From positions 4,140,233-4,204,232 of the forward strand of contig JAUPFP010000009.1 in NCBI GenBank assembly GCA_036925085.1: 64,000 bases of DNA, in the 5' to 3' direction. Both the position numbers and the translations under genes were made by a program. Origin of the DNA: Brachycybe producta (lineage: Eukaryota > Arthropoda > Diplopoda > Playtdesmida > Andrognathidae). Shown piece by piece: positions 10,201 through 19,379 of the stretch. The notes under the pieces are model-generated. The model saw only the letters and a program-made list of their open reading frames with translations, did no database searches and had not been told where the DNA came from. Within the stretch, counting starts at the first letter, position 1; the number at the start of each line of letters is the position of its first letter.

Positions 10201-11359
10201 TTTTCTATTGAGTCCATAGACCCAATATTAAAGAAAAAAACGTTAGTTTTTAAAATACACACAGTTGCGGCGGCAATATGTTTATTTTTCATATTTAAAG
10301 TTGTCCAATTTTGATGGTTCAAAGTGCAATGTGCACCGTAAATATATGCTGATCGAGTGATAGAATGACAATAAATTGGAAAGTGTAGTTCTATTTTTAA
10401 AAAAGTATTTCAAAATCGCGAATTTCTAACTCTTATGTTAAACTCCATTGAGTACGCCCAATAAGAAAAAAATTCATTAAAATGCTCGTAAAAATACGTA
10501 AAAATATTAAAAAAAAAAAACACACAATTAAACCACAGTGAAGACAGCACATTGGCGCACGTGCTGATTTTTTTCTGGTTTTTAAAATTATTTTTAGCTA
10601 TTTTTACGAACATTTTATTGGATGTTGTTTTGCTTACAAGCGCGTACTCAATGAGTTAAAAATTTCCGATTTTGAAATAGTTTTTTTAAAAATAGAACCG
10701 CACTTACCAATTTTTTGTCATTCTATCAATAGATCAGCATATATTTAAGGTGTACATTGCACGTTGAACCATCAAAATTGCACAACTTTAAATATGAAAA
10801 ATAAACATATTGCCGCGGCATCTTTAACATTGGGTCTACGGGTTCAATAGAAAAACGATGCTAGCGCTATTTGCGGAGATTTTTCGAAGTAATTTTGCGA
10901 TCTAGCCTCTAACTCATAGCCAACACTCAATGAAAGAACAACAATTTTAAAAAAATAACATACTGTCAAAATGGACGATTATGGACAATGTGGCTGGCTA
11001 CGATAGCAAACAAAGGCAATTAGAAAACGGGATGAACAGAAGTTGGCTCCGCCCTTTTTATGACGAACGGCAACTTCTAATTGGTTTGTTGTGTGGTTCC
11101 ACGTTGAAAAGGGCGGAGCATGTGACGTCAAACTACATAACCAACCAATTAGAAGTTGCCGGTTGTCATAAAAAGGGCGGAGCCAACTTCTGTTCATCCC
11201 GTTTTCTAATTGCCTGTTGGCAAAGTGACCTCAGCTGACCATTAGAAATAAAGATAAATTATCCTCACCTGTTTGTGGCATGTTTATGCTCTGTTGCAAA
11301 CATTGTAAGAAAACAATTGCCAAAATTAAGATTTTCTGACCAAGTTGAATAGAATACAT
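3961..11359 (-). CDS. CLIP-domain trypsin-like serine protease, six exons reconstructed
   Basis: Joined exons 11359-11269, 8757-8527, 7936-7830, 6454-6351, 5583-5321 and 4289-3961 keep frame across GT/AG sites and encode 374 residues. In order: signal peptide (1 to about 24), six-cysteine CLIP domain (C37, C43, C49, C71, C81, C82), linker, and a chymotrypsin-fold domain from about V128. The catalytic triad is H173 (TAAHC), D224 (YHDVAVL) and S325 (GDSGGP). D319 lies six residues before the serine, predicting cleavage after Arg or Lys. Cysteine pairs expected for the family are 158-174, 109-244, 286-310 and 321-351. The 109-244 bond would tether the CLIP chain to the protease. In arthropods such enzymes are haemolymph zymogens in clotting, melanisation or Toll-type cascades. 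The exact role and any gene name cannot be assigned. The residue before the mature-like VIDGE is Thr, not Arg or Lys, which is odd. Introns are full of transposons. Confidence 0.88.
4421..5208. mobile_element. 788-bp foldback element, TTAA-type, family K (palindromic)
   Basis: It begins GAGGCTACATC and ends GATGTAGCCTC. The left arm (to about 4800) and right arm (from about 4840) are near reverse complements along almost their whole length. It is flanked by TTAA (4417-4420) and TTGA (5209-5212), a decayed TTAA duplication. It lies in protease intron 5. A relative is at 10146-10909. TTAA targets are used by piggyBac and Kolobok elements. No transposase is present. Confidence 0.85.
5321..5583 (-). 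CDS. protease exon 5 (catalytic Asp)
   Basis: The acceptor is TTGCTATAG before 5583 and the donor is G/GTAATT after 5321. It encodes residues 179-265, including YHDVAVLKF with the catalytic Asp, QPICLP with the interdomain cysteine, and VIGWGSTEF. In-phase with exons 4 and 6. Confidence 0.92.
5600..5940. repeat. inverted repeat built on CACTTGAACTTCAA
   Basis: Positions 5773-5845 and 5855-5927 are near reverse complements (words AACTAGAAAACTTGTCACTT and GGGTTCCAAC). A related degenerate half precedes them at about 5606-5650. A similar hairpin lies at 11548-11735 and a half at 32165-32225. These sit in protease introns and suggest a further foldback family. Confidence 0.6.
6351..6454 (-). CDS. 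protease exon 4 (catalytic His)
   Basis: A short exon missed by simple ORF scans. The acceptor AAAATTAAG is upstream of 6454, and the donor AG/GTAAGG lies after 6351. It encodes residues 144-177 with LCGGSLLSKGMVLTAAHCF: the CGGSL motif, catalytic His173 and the Cys158-Cys174 pair. Frame is phase 0 in and phase 2 out, matching both neighbours. Confidence 0.92.
6607..6816. mobile_element. palindromic MITE, family M (ACAGGC ends, 9-bp TSD)
   Basis: 210 bp from ACAGGCAATTAGAAATCGGG to GCCTGT. The arms are near-perfect inverted repeats. The flanks ATTTAATGT (6598-6606) and TTTTAATGT (6817-6825) match at 8 of 9 bases. The body contains GGGCGGAGC, CCAATTAGAAGTTGCC and TGACGTCA. Long inverted repeats with 9-bp duplications point to Mutator-like elements. 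It lies in protease intron 3. Confidence 0.85.
7456..7795. mobile_element. family F foldback element
   Basis: The left half carries AAATGAAGAGAAACTTGAA, AACTAGAAGGGTTGCTCAA and TCAAAATAAAC. The right half carries the reverse complements TTATTTTGAAAGATATCAA, CCTTCTAGTTTTTAAAACAC and GTTTCTCTTCATTTTGC, then CTGAAAGACAGAATAA. Related copies are near 14220, 34035, 37380 and 50090. It has no coding capacity. Confidence 0.75.
7830..7936 (-). CDS. protease exon 3 (linker and zymogen activation region)
   Basis: The acceptor is TTATTTAG/AATGTG and the donor is ATT/GTAAGT. It encodes residues 109-143, including the tether cysteine C109, the basic stretch RLKREFHIT and the mature N-terminus-like VIDGEDVPSNEKYPFI. 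The residue before VIDGE is Thr127; the nearest basic pair is K121-R122. An Arg or Lys would be usual at the activation site. Confidence 0.88.
8144..8470. mobile_element. family T relic (TTAA, GGTGGCTGAATAG)
   Basis: The left end TTAAAGGTGGCTGAATAGAT at about 8144 is followed by ATGGCGCCACTGCAGTGGC. The core has AAACTAGAATAG and ATCTTTCAAAATAAAC. The right end is replaced by an F-like AAACCACCTTAA. Complete relatives are at 12346-12932 and 33178-33689. Confidence 0.6.
8527..8757 (-). CDS. protease exon 2 (CLIP domain)
   Basis: The acceptor is CTAAGGCAG/TG and the donor is GAAG/GTAATT. It encodes residue 31 (joined with exon 1) to residue 107. Six cysteines have the CLIP order C-x5-C-x5-C-x21-C-x9-CC, with ICGWEVTEPRVCC at the end. 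A Gln-rich linker follows. CLIP domains control zymogen activation in arthropod haemolymph proteases. The first two spacings are on the short side. Confidence 0.9.
9127..10026. mobile_element. 900-bp TTAA element, family K, with internal tandem units
   Basis: The ends are GAGGCTAGATACATCG and GATCTAGGCTC, with perfect TTAA at 9123-9126 and 10027-10030. The interior holds about three tandem units starting near 9331, 9526 and 9719 (period about 193-195 bp), each with a CCTATGGGACTTAACAT-like box. A copy of exactly the same length lies inverted at 35638-36537. It is non-autonomous and sits in protease intron 1. Confidence 0.88.
10146..10909. mobile_element. 764-bp palindromic TTAA element, family K
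   Basis: It begins GAGGCTACATTGCAAAATTA and ends GCGATCTAGCCTC, with arms near reverse complement as in 4421-5208. The left flank is TTAA; the right flank is TAAC, a decayed duplication. It lies in protease intron 1, about 120 bp from the 900-bp relative. Confidence 0.82.
11012..11217. mobile_element. palindromic MITE, family M
   Basis: The arms are GGCAATTAGAAAACGGG and CCCGTTTTCTAATTGCC, with body motifs TTGGCTCCGCCC, TGACGTCA and CCAATTAGAAG. The left tip is mutated (AAAGGC). The flanks ATAGCAAAC and TGGCAAAGT are only weakly similar, so the duplication has decayed. It sits about 50 bp downstream of protease exon 1. Confidence 0.8.
11269..11359 (-). CDS. protease exon 1 (signal peptide)
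   Basis: ATG at 11359 opens MYSIQLGQKILILAIVFLQC and continues to MPQT, with the donor CAG/GTGAGG after 11269 in phase 1, as exon 2 requires. The hydrophobic run from residue 9 to about 21 with a polar end fits a secretory signal peptide. Joining to the CLIP exon is inferred from phase and position; no other start exon competes nearby. Confidence 0.8.
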
Positions 11360-11547
11360 TGCTGCTGTTAATAGTCACCTAATTTCAACTTTCTCTCTTC
11401 ACTTCTAATATTCAACTAATAAGAAAATGTTGCTTTTAAAAAGTAGTTTTTCTTGGTTTGGTCGGTCACTGGACCCCTGTAATCATAAAAAAAAAATGGA
11501 TTTTCCACTTTGGAGGAAAAAACATCAAGTCATCAAGTACTTTTTAG

Positions 11548-11735
11548 GCTTAAATTCAAGGAGAAAACTTAGCACTTGAACTTCAACTTGAACCCTCAGA
11601 AGAAAAAAAAAAGAGTTTCAACATTTCAACAACACTTTTTGAGCTGAGTTTTACTATGTTGAAACCAGGTTTAGAGAGAGAGGTTTTAAGTTGAAGTTCA
11701 AGTGTTAAGTTTGTATTTTTTTCTCTTGAATTTAT
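11548..11735. repeat. inverted repeat of CACTTGAACTTCAA type
   Basis: The left arm (11554-11596, CTTAGCACTTGAACTTCAAC) is mirrored by 11690-11735 (AGTTGAAGTTCAAGTGTTAAG). It lies just upstream of the protease start exon. It resembles the hairpin at 5773-5927. Confidence 0.65.
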
Positions 11736-11931
11736 GCCTTTAGTGAACGTGACTTATTTGCTTTTTCTAAAGAAATTACAAACAATTTCGCAATAATTAT
11801 TTCATAGGTGCGAGTGAGGGTATTTCCTTCTTATTCATATATGATTTGAATGTTAAACTTGACCTCACTCGACCCCTATATTAGGCCTATACTACTACAA
11901 TGAGCATAGGCAAGTAAGCGCAGTAAAATAC

Positions 11932-12135
11932 ACACACACAGGCAATTGTGCCCAGCATCAGAATTTCTTTTGCACCGCCCCCTTTTATGAGCGTTAGACC
12001 AAATATCAACCAATTAGAAATTAAAAAGGGCGGAGCAGGTGACATCAGACCAAGCAAGAAACCAATTAGAAATTGATGGCGCTCATAAAAGGGCGGGGCA
12101 AAAAAAATTCTGCTGGGCTGGGCACAATTGCCTGT
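11932..12135. mobile_element. palindromic MITE, family B, perfect 9-bp TSD
   Basis: The arms are CAGGCAATTGTGCCCAGCAT and GGGCACAATTGCCTGT. It is flanked by perfect GTAAAATAC copies at 11923-11931 and 12136-12144. The left tip has grown by CA slippage. The body has AAAAGGGCGG and AACCAATTAGAAATTGATGG. It shares ends and TSD length with family M. Confidence 0.87.
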
Positions 12136-12142
12136 GTAAAAT

Positions 12143-12286
12143 ACAGTCGTTTGCCTCGCCCTTTTATGAGAAACAGCAACCTTTAATTGGTTTATTTGGT
12201 CTGATGTCACATGCCCCGCCCCTTTTCAATTTCTAATTGGTTGATATTTGGTATGGCGCTCATAAAAGGGCGTGGCAAACGACTGT
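12143..12286. mobile_element. palindromic MITE, family B variant (ACAGTCGTTTGCC)
   Basis: The arms are ACAGTCGTTTGCCTCGCCC and GGGCGTGGCAAACGACTGT. The interior resembles family B (CCAATTAGAAA, CCCCGCCC, GATGTCAC) but the tips differ after ACAG. It abuts the preceding element, so it was probably the insertion target of that one. No clear own TSD. Confidence 0.75.
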
Positions 12287-12345
12287 ATTAAGAGAAACTA
12301 GAAAGCGTTTTTTAGAAACTAGAAAGGTAGCTCAAAATCAGTTAA

Positions 12346-12932
12346 GGAGGCTGAATAGGTATTTATTTTGTTATTATGCTCCCAGATGGCGCACCTGCAT
12401 GACTTATGTTCTATAGGAGGTCTCTCTCTCTCTCTTCCCCACCTGCGATTTTGAGAAAATTTTTATTTTTCAAGCGAACGTTTTTCAGGAGAAACACTAC
12501 GAAAATAATTCAAAGTGTCTTAGAAACTAGAATAGTTGCCGAAAATGCTAAAAGTTTTTTCATGATGATATCTTTCAAAATAAACTTTTTATGAAAGTTT
12601 CAAAAAGAGGCAAAAATAGTTTTTTCATAAAATCTCAATGGAAAAACCTGAAGAAGAAAAAAAAAAAAAAACAGGTCATTTTCAAACTGAACTATAAAAT
12701 TGTTTATTTTTTAAGATATTGGCCATAAAAAACCTTTAGCATAATTTGTTATCATTCTAGTTTTGAAAACAATTTGAATTTTTTTTTTCGCGTAATGTTG
12801 CTTCTAAAAAAATGTTCACTTAACTGTTTTGCGCCCAAATTTTACAAACAAAAAAAAACATCTATGGAGCTTACTCTCAGTGGCACCATCATCCGTGAAG
12901 ACAAAAACAAAATAAATATCTATTCAGCCACC
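12346..12932. mobile_element. 587-bp TTAA element, family T
   Basis: The ends are GGAGGCTGAATAGGTATTTA and ATATCTATTCAGCCACC, with perfect TTAA flanks at 12342-12345 and 12933-12936. The internal words AGAAACTAGAATAGTTGC and TCTTTCAAAATAAACTTTT are shared with family F, so the two families are related or recombined. Confidence 0.85.
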
Positions 12933-13019
12933 TTAAGGAGAAATTGAAAGTGCGCTAGAAACTAGAATGGTAGCTCAAAGCCTCAAACACATAAATTCAT
13001 GTATGTTGATAACAAACTG

Positions 13020-13082
13020 GACTAAAATTAGCATATTTTTTTTATTAATTATATTAATAAAAAAATATGCTAATTTTAACAT
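13020..13082. repeat. AT-rich perfect hairpin
   Basis: TAAAATTAGCATATTTTTTT is mirrored by AAAAATATGCTAATTTTA around a short AT loop. This is a simple foldback with no further meaning seen. Confidence 0.6.
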
Positions 13083-13393
13083 TCAAACTACTTAGAAGGG
13101 TCCAGCCATTCTAGCTATAAAACAAGGTATTAAAGATAGGGATTTGATGGCCCACCTCCTTTTAGGCCCCTCCCAATGGCCACCACCCATAAAGATGATG
13201 AGAAAAATTGTCATCTTTCAACAGTAATTAGAATTTAATAAGCCTAGTGCAGTGAAGCATAAGTTGTTTGAAAACAACACACAAAAAAAAGAACTTAATT
13301 CTCCTTCAAATGTTTTACTACCACATAATATTCAAACAAAATTAGTCAAGCATTTTTCTCATAATATATTCGATATTAATATAAGCTTATGAC

Positions 13394-13701
13394 TATAGGG
13401 CTCAGATTTTTATGCAATATCAAAAGCAAATGTTTCTCAAGTCTGTGGTCCAAGTGTCAATTAATTGGGAAGTATAACAATCCCGTTTAACAAAAACACA
13501 CTGGTTAGAGGATAGAACTTTCTAGTTGACAACTCATAGTACTTGACCAGACATCTAGCCTCTAACCAGTCTTTTTTATTAGAATAAAAGCATAATTACG
13601 GGTTGCTCTAATGATGATGACGATTAGTTCAAAATTTGGCACTTGGGCCACAGATTTGAGAAACATTTGCTTTGATATTGCATTAAAATCCGCAAGCCCT
13701 A
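13394..13701. mobile_element. foldback MITE, hAT-like, 8-bp TSD
   Basis: The left end is TATAGGGCTCAGATTTTTATG and the right end is ATTAAAATCCGCAAGCCCTA. It is flanked by perfect CTTATGAC at 13386-13393 and 13702-13709. The interior is palindromic (TTTCTCAAGTCTGTGG with its mirror, CTGGTTAGAGG with CCTCTAACCAG). Relatives are 28346-29306 (interrupted) and 40469-40795. Confidence 0.82.
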
Positions 13702-13859
13702 CTTATGACAAAAATATAATTAAAGCTGAAATTGATGTGGGTTTCTGTTGGGTGTCAGCCATTGCTATTAATTAGTTGACCAATTATTGAAACTTGACCA
13801 AAAATATGAATATTTGTTTTGTTTTTTTTCATAATTTTTTTCGACTTAATTGAAGTATA

Positions 13860-14500
13860 TTATATTTTAGCCGAAATTCAGAAAAAAAGAGGACAGGAAT
13901 TTGGTAAAAATTTTTTTATGACGATATCTTTTAAAATAAACGTTTTATGGCAGTCTGAAAATGGCCTACTATTGTATTTATTTATTAAATACTTCAAAGT
14001 TAAAACTTATGAAGATATCGTTTAAAATAAACGTTTTTTGGCAGTCTGAAAATGGCCTACTATTGTATTTCTTTAAAAATAAATACTTCAAAGTTTGTGA
14101 AAAAAAAATGCAAGTTGGTAATTTTAAAAATCCCATAAAAGGTTTATTTCGAAATTTGTAATTATGAAAATACTTTTAAAATATCCTTTATCACCACAAA
14201 ACGATTTGATTAACCAGAAATTCAACTAGTTTGTTAGAAACTGTAAGGGTAACGAAATAATTTGAAAGTAATTTTATCGCGATATCTTTTAAAATAAACT
14301 TTTTATGGCAGTTTATAAAATAGCCTACTAAGTTAATTCATTTTTTTTTACATCAAAGTTATGAAACACTTTAGATTTGATATTTCATAAAATGTTTATT
14401 TTGAAATATGTCGGTTAGGAAATTACTTTTAAATTAATGCTTTACTCGTCTAGTTTTTAACAAATGTTGAATTTCTTCTTAAAAGTCACTTTCTACCTTC
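13860..14500. repeat. degraded family F sequence with local duplication
   Basis: A segment of about 90 bp, with GGCAGTCTGAAAATGGCCTA, occurs twice in tandem (near 13921-14010 and 14011-14100). A third F-like block follows at 14220-14500. The open frames here come from the repeat and are not coding. Confidence 0.6.
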
Positions 14501-15460
14501 TTTTGTGTCACAAACCTTACTTTCAAAAGCAAGCAAAAAATTCTTTCCATTTCATTTATTTTCATATTTTTTTGTTTGCTACAGAAAAATTATTCTAATG
14601 ATGAAAAAGATAAATATTAATTTACACAGTTGTGTTGTTGCTTAGGAAAAATTAGCATAATTAACAAAAACCTTTAACACTAATTGAACATGTGATATAG
14701 AGCTGTAAATTCAGAAATAAAACCGAAATAATCAGCAATGTCTGGCACGCGTGCCACACACACCAGCCTTTATTAAGAAATTAAATGGCCCTTTTATAAG
14801 AAAAATTAGCCATTTTCTAAAAAAATTCACATCTACTTGTTTGACAATAGATTAACACCCCCCACTCACTAGAAAATATCAATTTTTTTTTTTCGTTCGA
14901 TACAAAAACCAAACGCCCTTTTAGTTAACTGTCTCGGGAGAGGGGCCCTACTTACTATCACAGCATGTGACACACACATTTATCAATTTGTCACTTAATC
15001 AAAATGGCTGTCTAAAAACTAAAAAAAAAGCTTTGCTGCAAAGCAAGTATTTTTTCTAACATAATTAACCTATTATGGGAATCCATGTCAGTGCCTCAGA
15101 TGTAAACTGTATTGTCACATTTTTTTTTAAAAAAAACACGGTTTTTACATTTTATGAATCAGTTTGTCAAGTTCTATCAGAGGTTAACAAAAAGTGTTAA
15201 GTTCAGAATTTTACACATCTACTGCTAGATGGTGGTATACCATATTAAGTCCTATTCCCTTCAATGAAGAGGAAAACTTTCAAATATTAACTCCCTTGTA
15301 AAATTTAGGTTTGGTGACTTAACACAGTTTACCTCTAAGGCACTGATTTAGACTCAATGTTGACTAAAACTGTAAACATCCTTCGAACTCTTGATTGCAT
15401 CCTGTCTTTCAGGTGCAAAAAGAAGATAAAAAAGAGACATTGTTTTAAACACTAGAAAGG
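14500..15460. other. AT-rich sequence without recognised features
   Basis: Unique-looking, AT-rich. An F-like fragment (TGTCTTTCAGGTGCAAAAAG) ends it at about 15400-15460. No gene or complete element recognised. Confidence 0.4.
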
Positions 15461-15465
15461 ATGTC

Positions 15466-16065
15466 CTTTTAGCACAAATGGTTTTAGGGCAAACATCCCT
15501 TTAGGGCAAATGGGTTAAGGGCAAACGTGCCTTTACGGTAAATGGTTTTAGGGCAAACATCCCTTTAGGACAAATGGTTTTAGAGTAAACGTCCCTTTTG
15601 GGCAAATGGGTTAAAAGCAAATGTCCCTTTAGGACAAATGGGTTTAGGGCAAATTTCCCTTTAGGACAAATGGTTTTAGAGCAAACGTCCCTTTTGGGCA
15701 AATGGGTTAAAGGCAAACGTCCCTTTAGGGAAAATGGGTTTAGGGCAAACGTCCTTTTAGGTCAAATGGTTTTAGAGCAAACGTCCCTTTAGGACAAATG
15801 GGTTTAGGGCAAACTTCCTTTTAGGTCAAATGGTTTTAGAGCAAACGTCCCTTTAGGACAAATGGGTTTAGGGCAAACTTCCTTTTAGGTCAAATGGTTT
15901 TAGAGCAAACGTCCCTTTAGGACAAATGGTTTTCGAGCAAACGTCCCTTTAGGGCAAATGGGTTAAGGCAAACGTCCCTTTAGGACAAACGGTTTAGGGC
16001 AAGTAGATTTAGGGTAATAATCCCTTTAGGGCAATCGGCATTAGGACAAGTTTTTAGGGCAAATG
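15466..16065. repeat. minisatellite TTTAGGGCAAA / CCCTTTAGGACAAATGG
   Basis: Tandem units of about 16-17 bp alternate as GGGCAAACGTCCCTTTAGG and ACAAATGGTTTTAG, giving a period of about 33-34 bp. The same unit recurs in two opposed arrays at 28450-28770 and 28882-29085, and as a stub at 55690-55730. Open frames on both strands here are repeat artefacts. Confidence 0.9.
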
Positions 16066-16480
16066 TCTAGATATCCCATGTAAATTATAGTCGAGCTGTC
16101 GTTATAGCCAAAGTCGCTATAACCAGAGTTTAGACTGTAAAACCTTTTTGGTCACATGGCTCTCGAGCAGATTGCGGATGTATTGATTTGAGATGATGTG
16201 TTGTCCACATAATACTACAGTATTGACCTTACGCTTACCGGAAAACTAAAATTGATCTAAAAGCAAGTAAACATAGCTGCATTCTTCAATTTCTTTGCAA
16301 AGAAAGACGGCAATCCATATATTTTTTTTGCATATTGGTTTGCTATTCAGATTTCAATCATTTTATCTTTCAGATCCATTCGATTGTTATTGATTTTCTA
16401 CATGGTGCTTTTTCAGGATCAATACTGTATTTCTTTTTACAAAGTGGCCATAAAGTCCCTATGCACGCGTTTAGATAGAA

Positions 16481-17423
16481 TTCACTAGCAACTTTTGATG
16501 AAATTTTGATGCAATAAAACTTACAATGTGACATGCAATTTCTCTGTTTATAGTGTGATATGTGACATGCAACTTGATAAAACTTTTATTCTCAACTAGT
16601 GTTGAGACTCAGTCTCATAGAGTTGCACAAATGTTCAACTTCTCAAAAACTTTTTATGAAATGAAACTTTCTGACAAACAACCAATCAGGCTGTATGCTA
16701 GTTAATGAACTTCCTGTTAGCTGATCATAATCGCTTCCACAATGTTGGACACAAAAGAAGTTTTGAAATCGACTGGAACTAGAGTAGAGTCCTGCATCGA
16801 CCAGGGTGGTCGTTAGTCGATAGCTGTTGGCCGAATTTTTTATATAGGTCCATAGGTCCATTTGTTTAATTTGCCAACAGAAACCAATGGAACAAAATAG
16901 TGGGTCGACCAGCTTTTCTATTGGTCGAATGGGCCGTTTGGGTCGAATTGGCTGTTTGGGTTGAATTGGCTGTTTGGGTTGAATTTGTTTTTTCTGAACA
17001 TACATTTTTGTCCCACGTTAGCCTTCTCTATAATAAACCTATAGGAAGCTTCACATTGTCAGTCCTGAGTTACTGCTCTACTACTCTTTATGCTTAAGAA
17101 TTCTGAAGTGGATGTTTTACAGCCAACAAAAATGTTTGAAATTTTGATATAATTTCTAAAAAAAAAAACAATATTTACTTTGTTGATTCTTTTAATAGCT
17201 TAATTCGGCCCGGCCGTTTAATTCGGTCTGGCCACTTCATTCGACCCGTGTGATTTCTAGTCGATCATGACCGACCCCACCTTGTATGTTGAACCAGCTT
17301 GACCGACCCTCAAAAAATAAAAATGCAGGACTCTAAATTAGAGTTTATTACAAAGTTTTAGTTGCAAGTCGCATCACAAGTTGCATTGCATTAAAAGTTG
17401 CATGTGTGATAGAGGCTTTAGTC
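16481..17423. mobile_element. PIF/Harbinger-like MITE, family S, interrupted copy
   Basis: The left part ACTAGCAACTTTTGATG and the right part TTGCATGTGTGATAGAGGCTT match the intact copy at 45923-46573. The tip of the left end is lost. A second element (16783-17334) sits inside it. Confidence 0.75.
16783..17334. mobile_element. nested element with GAGTCCTGCAT ends, possible TA TSD
   Basis: Inverted ends TAGAGTCCTGCATCGACC and AAATGCAGGACTCTA surround a GC-richer interior, with an 18-bp tandem (GAATTGGCTGTTTGGGTT, about 16937-16983). It interrupts the family S copy. The family is uncertain. Confidence 0.65.
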
Positions 17424-17429
17424 TAGCTA

Positions 17430-18080
17430 GAAGGCGACATCTGGGTGGATTCCATTTTGCTGCATACGAACTTTGTGGTCCATTCTGTAAAAATAAAACT
17501 ACACAAGTCCAACTCCGAGCACTTCCAAATTGTAGTATAAATGTAAACAGGACCACCTGCTATCAAGCTATTTTTCTAAACCAATGGGCAAACTTATTTC
17601 TTGCAAGGCCACTCACTGCCCATATATTTATTTATGTTAGCCTCCAATATATTTCCATCTTATATTTAGATTAATAACTAGAAATGAATTATTAACTTGA
17701 ATAAATGCCATTGCTAATTATAGAATAAATTGCAAGAAGCACTTAAGCGGTGGGGAAAAGGTCATTAGCATAAAGCTGGCATAAACCTTATAAACTATAA
17801 TCTTTTGCCAAATTAATCCTGGGCATCAGAAAACTGACCGCAAAAGGATTTCAATTTTCTTCCTTTTTGTTCAATAAAATGATGAACAGAAAACAAAGCA
17901 AGTTGTACCGAATGCATCAGAAATCTTATTTCCATATAATAAATGCTTAATGCTTATTTAACATGGGTATCAAAATGAACATAGGCCTACTACAAACATG
18001 AAGGCAAGGGCAGTCTGGAAGGCAGGCGGAGTACACTTTTCGGAAGTTAGGTCAATTCAGAGTGGGCGTCGTTGAAGTGT
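17430..18080. other. no recognised feature
   Basis: Moderately AT-rich sequence. The short frames here lack domain-like content. Nothing else supported. Confidence 0.4.
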
Positions 18081-18084
18081 TTCT

Positions 18085-18645
18085 ATGGTTGCTCATGTGT
18101 TTACATGGCCACCAAAAAGGGCATACTGCAAACATCAGCTTACCAAATATACAGGAAACAGAAATACCAAAAGTGACAAACTACAAACATCAGCAGCACT
18201 TGTAGAGACAAACTGCAAAAGTGGCAAAATGCAAACATGGGTGCACATACTGGAAACATTGGCACCAAAAACGGACATACTAAAAACATAGGCACCAAAA
18301 GTGGATTAAGGCAAACATGGGTACCAAAGAGGGAGACATACTAAAAACATAGGCACCAAAGAGGGCATATACTGCAAACATCAGCACCAAAAGTGGATTA
18401 AGGCAAACATAGGCACCAAAAGTGACCTAATACAAACATGGGTACCAAAGAGGGGCAAACTGCAAACATGGACACCAAAGAAAGCATACTGAAAACATGG
18501 GCACCAACAGTGGGCACCAACAGTGACATACTGCGAACGTGGGCACTATAAGGGAAATACTGCAAACATTAGCACCAAAAAGGACATACTGCATGCAAAC
18601 ATGAGAATCAAAAGGGACATACTGCAAACAAATTCACCAAAAATT
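18085..18645. repeat. minisatellite, unit about 28 bp (AAACATGGGCACCAAAAG)
   Basis: Degenerate repeats of GCAAACATGGGCACCAAAAG plus TGACATACT. Both strands stay open over short stretches because of the repeat. No coding inferred. Confidence 0.85.
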
Positions 18646-19379
18646 AGTGTAGGTATTGCAATTAAGGACACATGAAAATGGACACATCTACTACAAAATG
18701 AGCACCACAAGAATATCAAAAACCTCAGAAATAGAAGAAGTGAAGTTTAGAGAGTAAATTAATGGCTAAAGGAAAAAAAACCGAACCCTCAAAGCAAACA
18801 ATAAAATAATTCACTAACATTACACTGCTTGTCTCTACAATAGCGTTAATTTTCACGCAGGTTTTCAAGACCTTTTTTGTGTGAAAGAACTTTTGAATCA
18901 TCTAAAAAAAAAGCCTCGAAATTGGCAACTGTAAAAATAATCCGATGTTCTAATCGGAAGTGTGTTCAAAGTAATAGGCATTGGAGAGATTGTGATTAGA
19001 AGGCGTATAAATTGGAATGGTTTTGGATTGAAAGAAACCACATACATTTCTGACAAGTGTTGCCAAATAAAACCATTCTAATTAGTCCCGAGAAAAAAAA
19101 CCCCAATTGAGTATAATATGAATAGAACTTGCAATTGACCTTATTTTAGCACAAACATCATTATTATTACTAGTTTTCGCTGTTTGAAAAAAGCAAATAA
19201 ACAGAGGAAAAAAAAAAAGAAACCACTTAAAAATCAATAGATTAGAATCTTAAATTTGTTACAAGAATCTTCCAAACAAAACAAAAATTGGATAGGAAGA
19301 AATAAAAGACGATGAATAAGAACTAATAATAAATGGAAGAGAAAAAAAAATAACACAAAACTAAAATTAGTTTATTTTA

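Noticed and set aside
11003-11225. 9-bp TSD for the family M copy at 11012
   Set aside because: Flanks ATAGCAAAC and TGGCAAAGT agree at too few positions to claim a duplication.
15501-15792. Opposed frames of 64-71 residues
   Set aside because: Both are translations of the TTTAGGGCAAA minisatellite.
15466-16065. CRISPR array
   Set aside because: Regular repeats but no constant-length unique spacers, no cas genes, and a eukaryotic context; it is a minisatellite.
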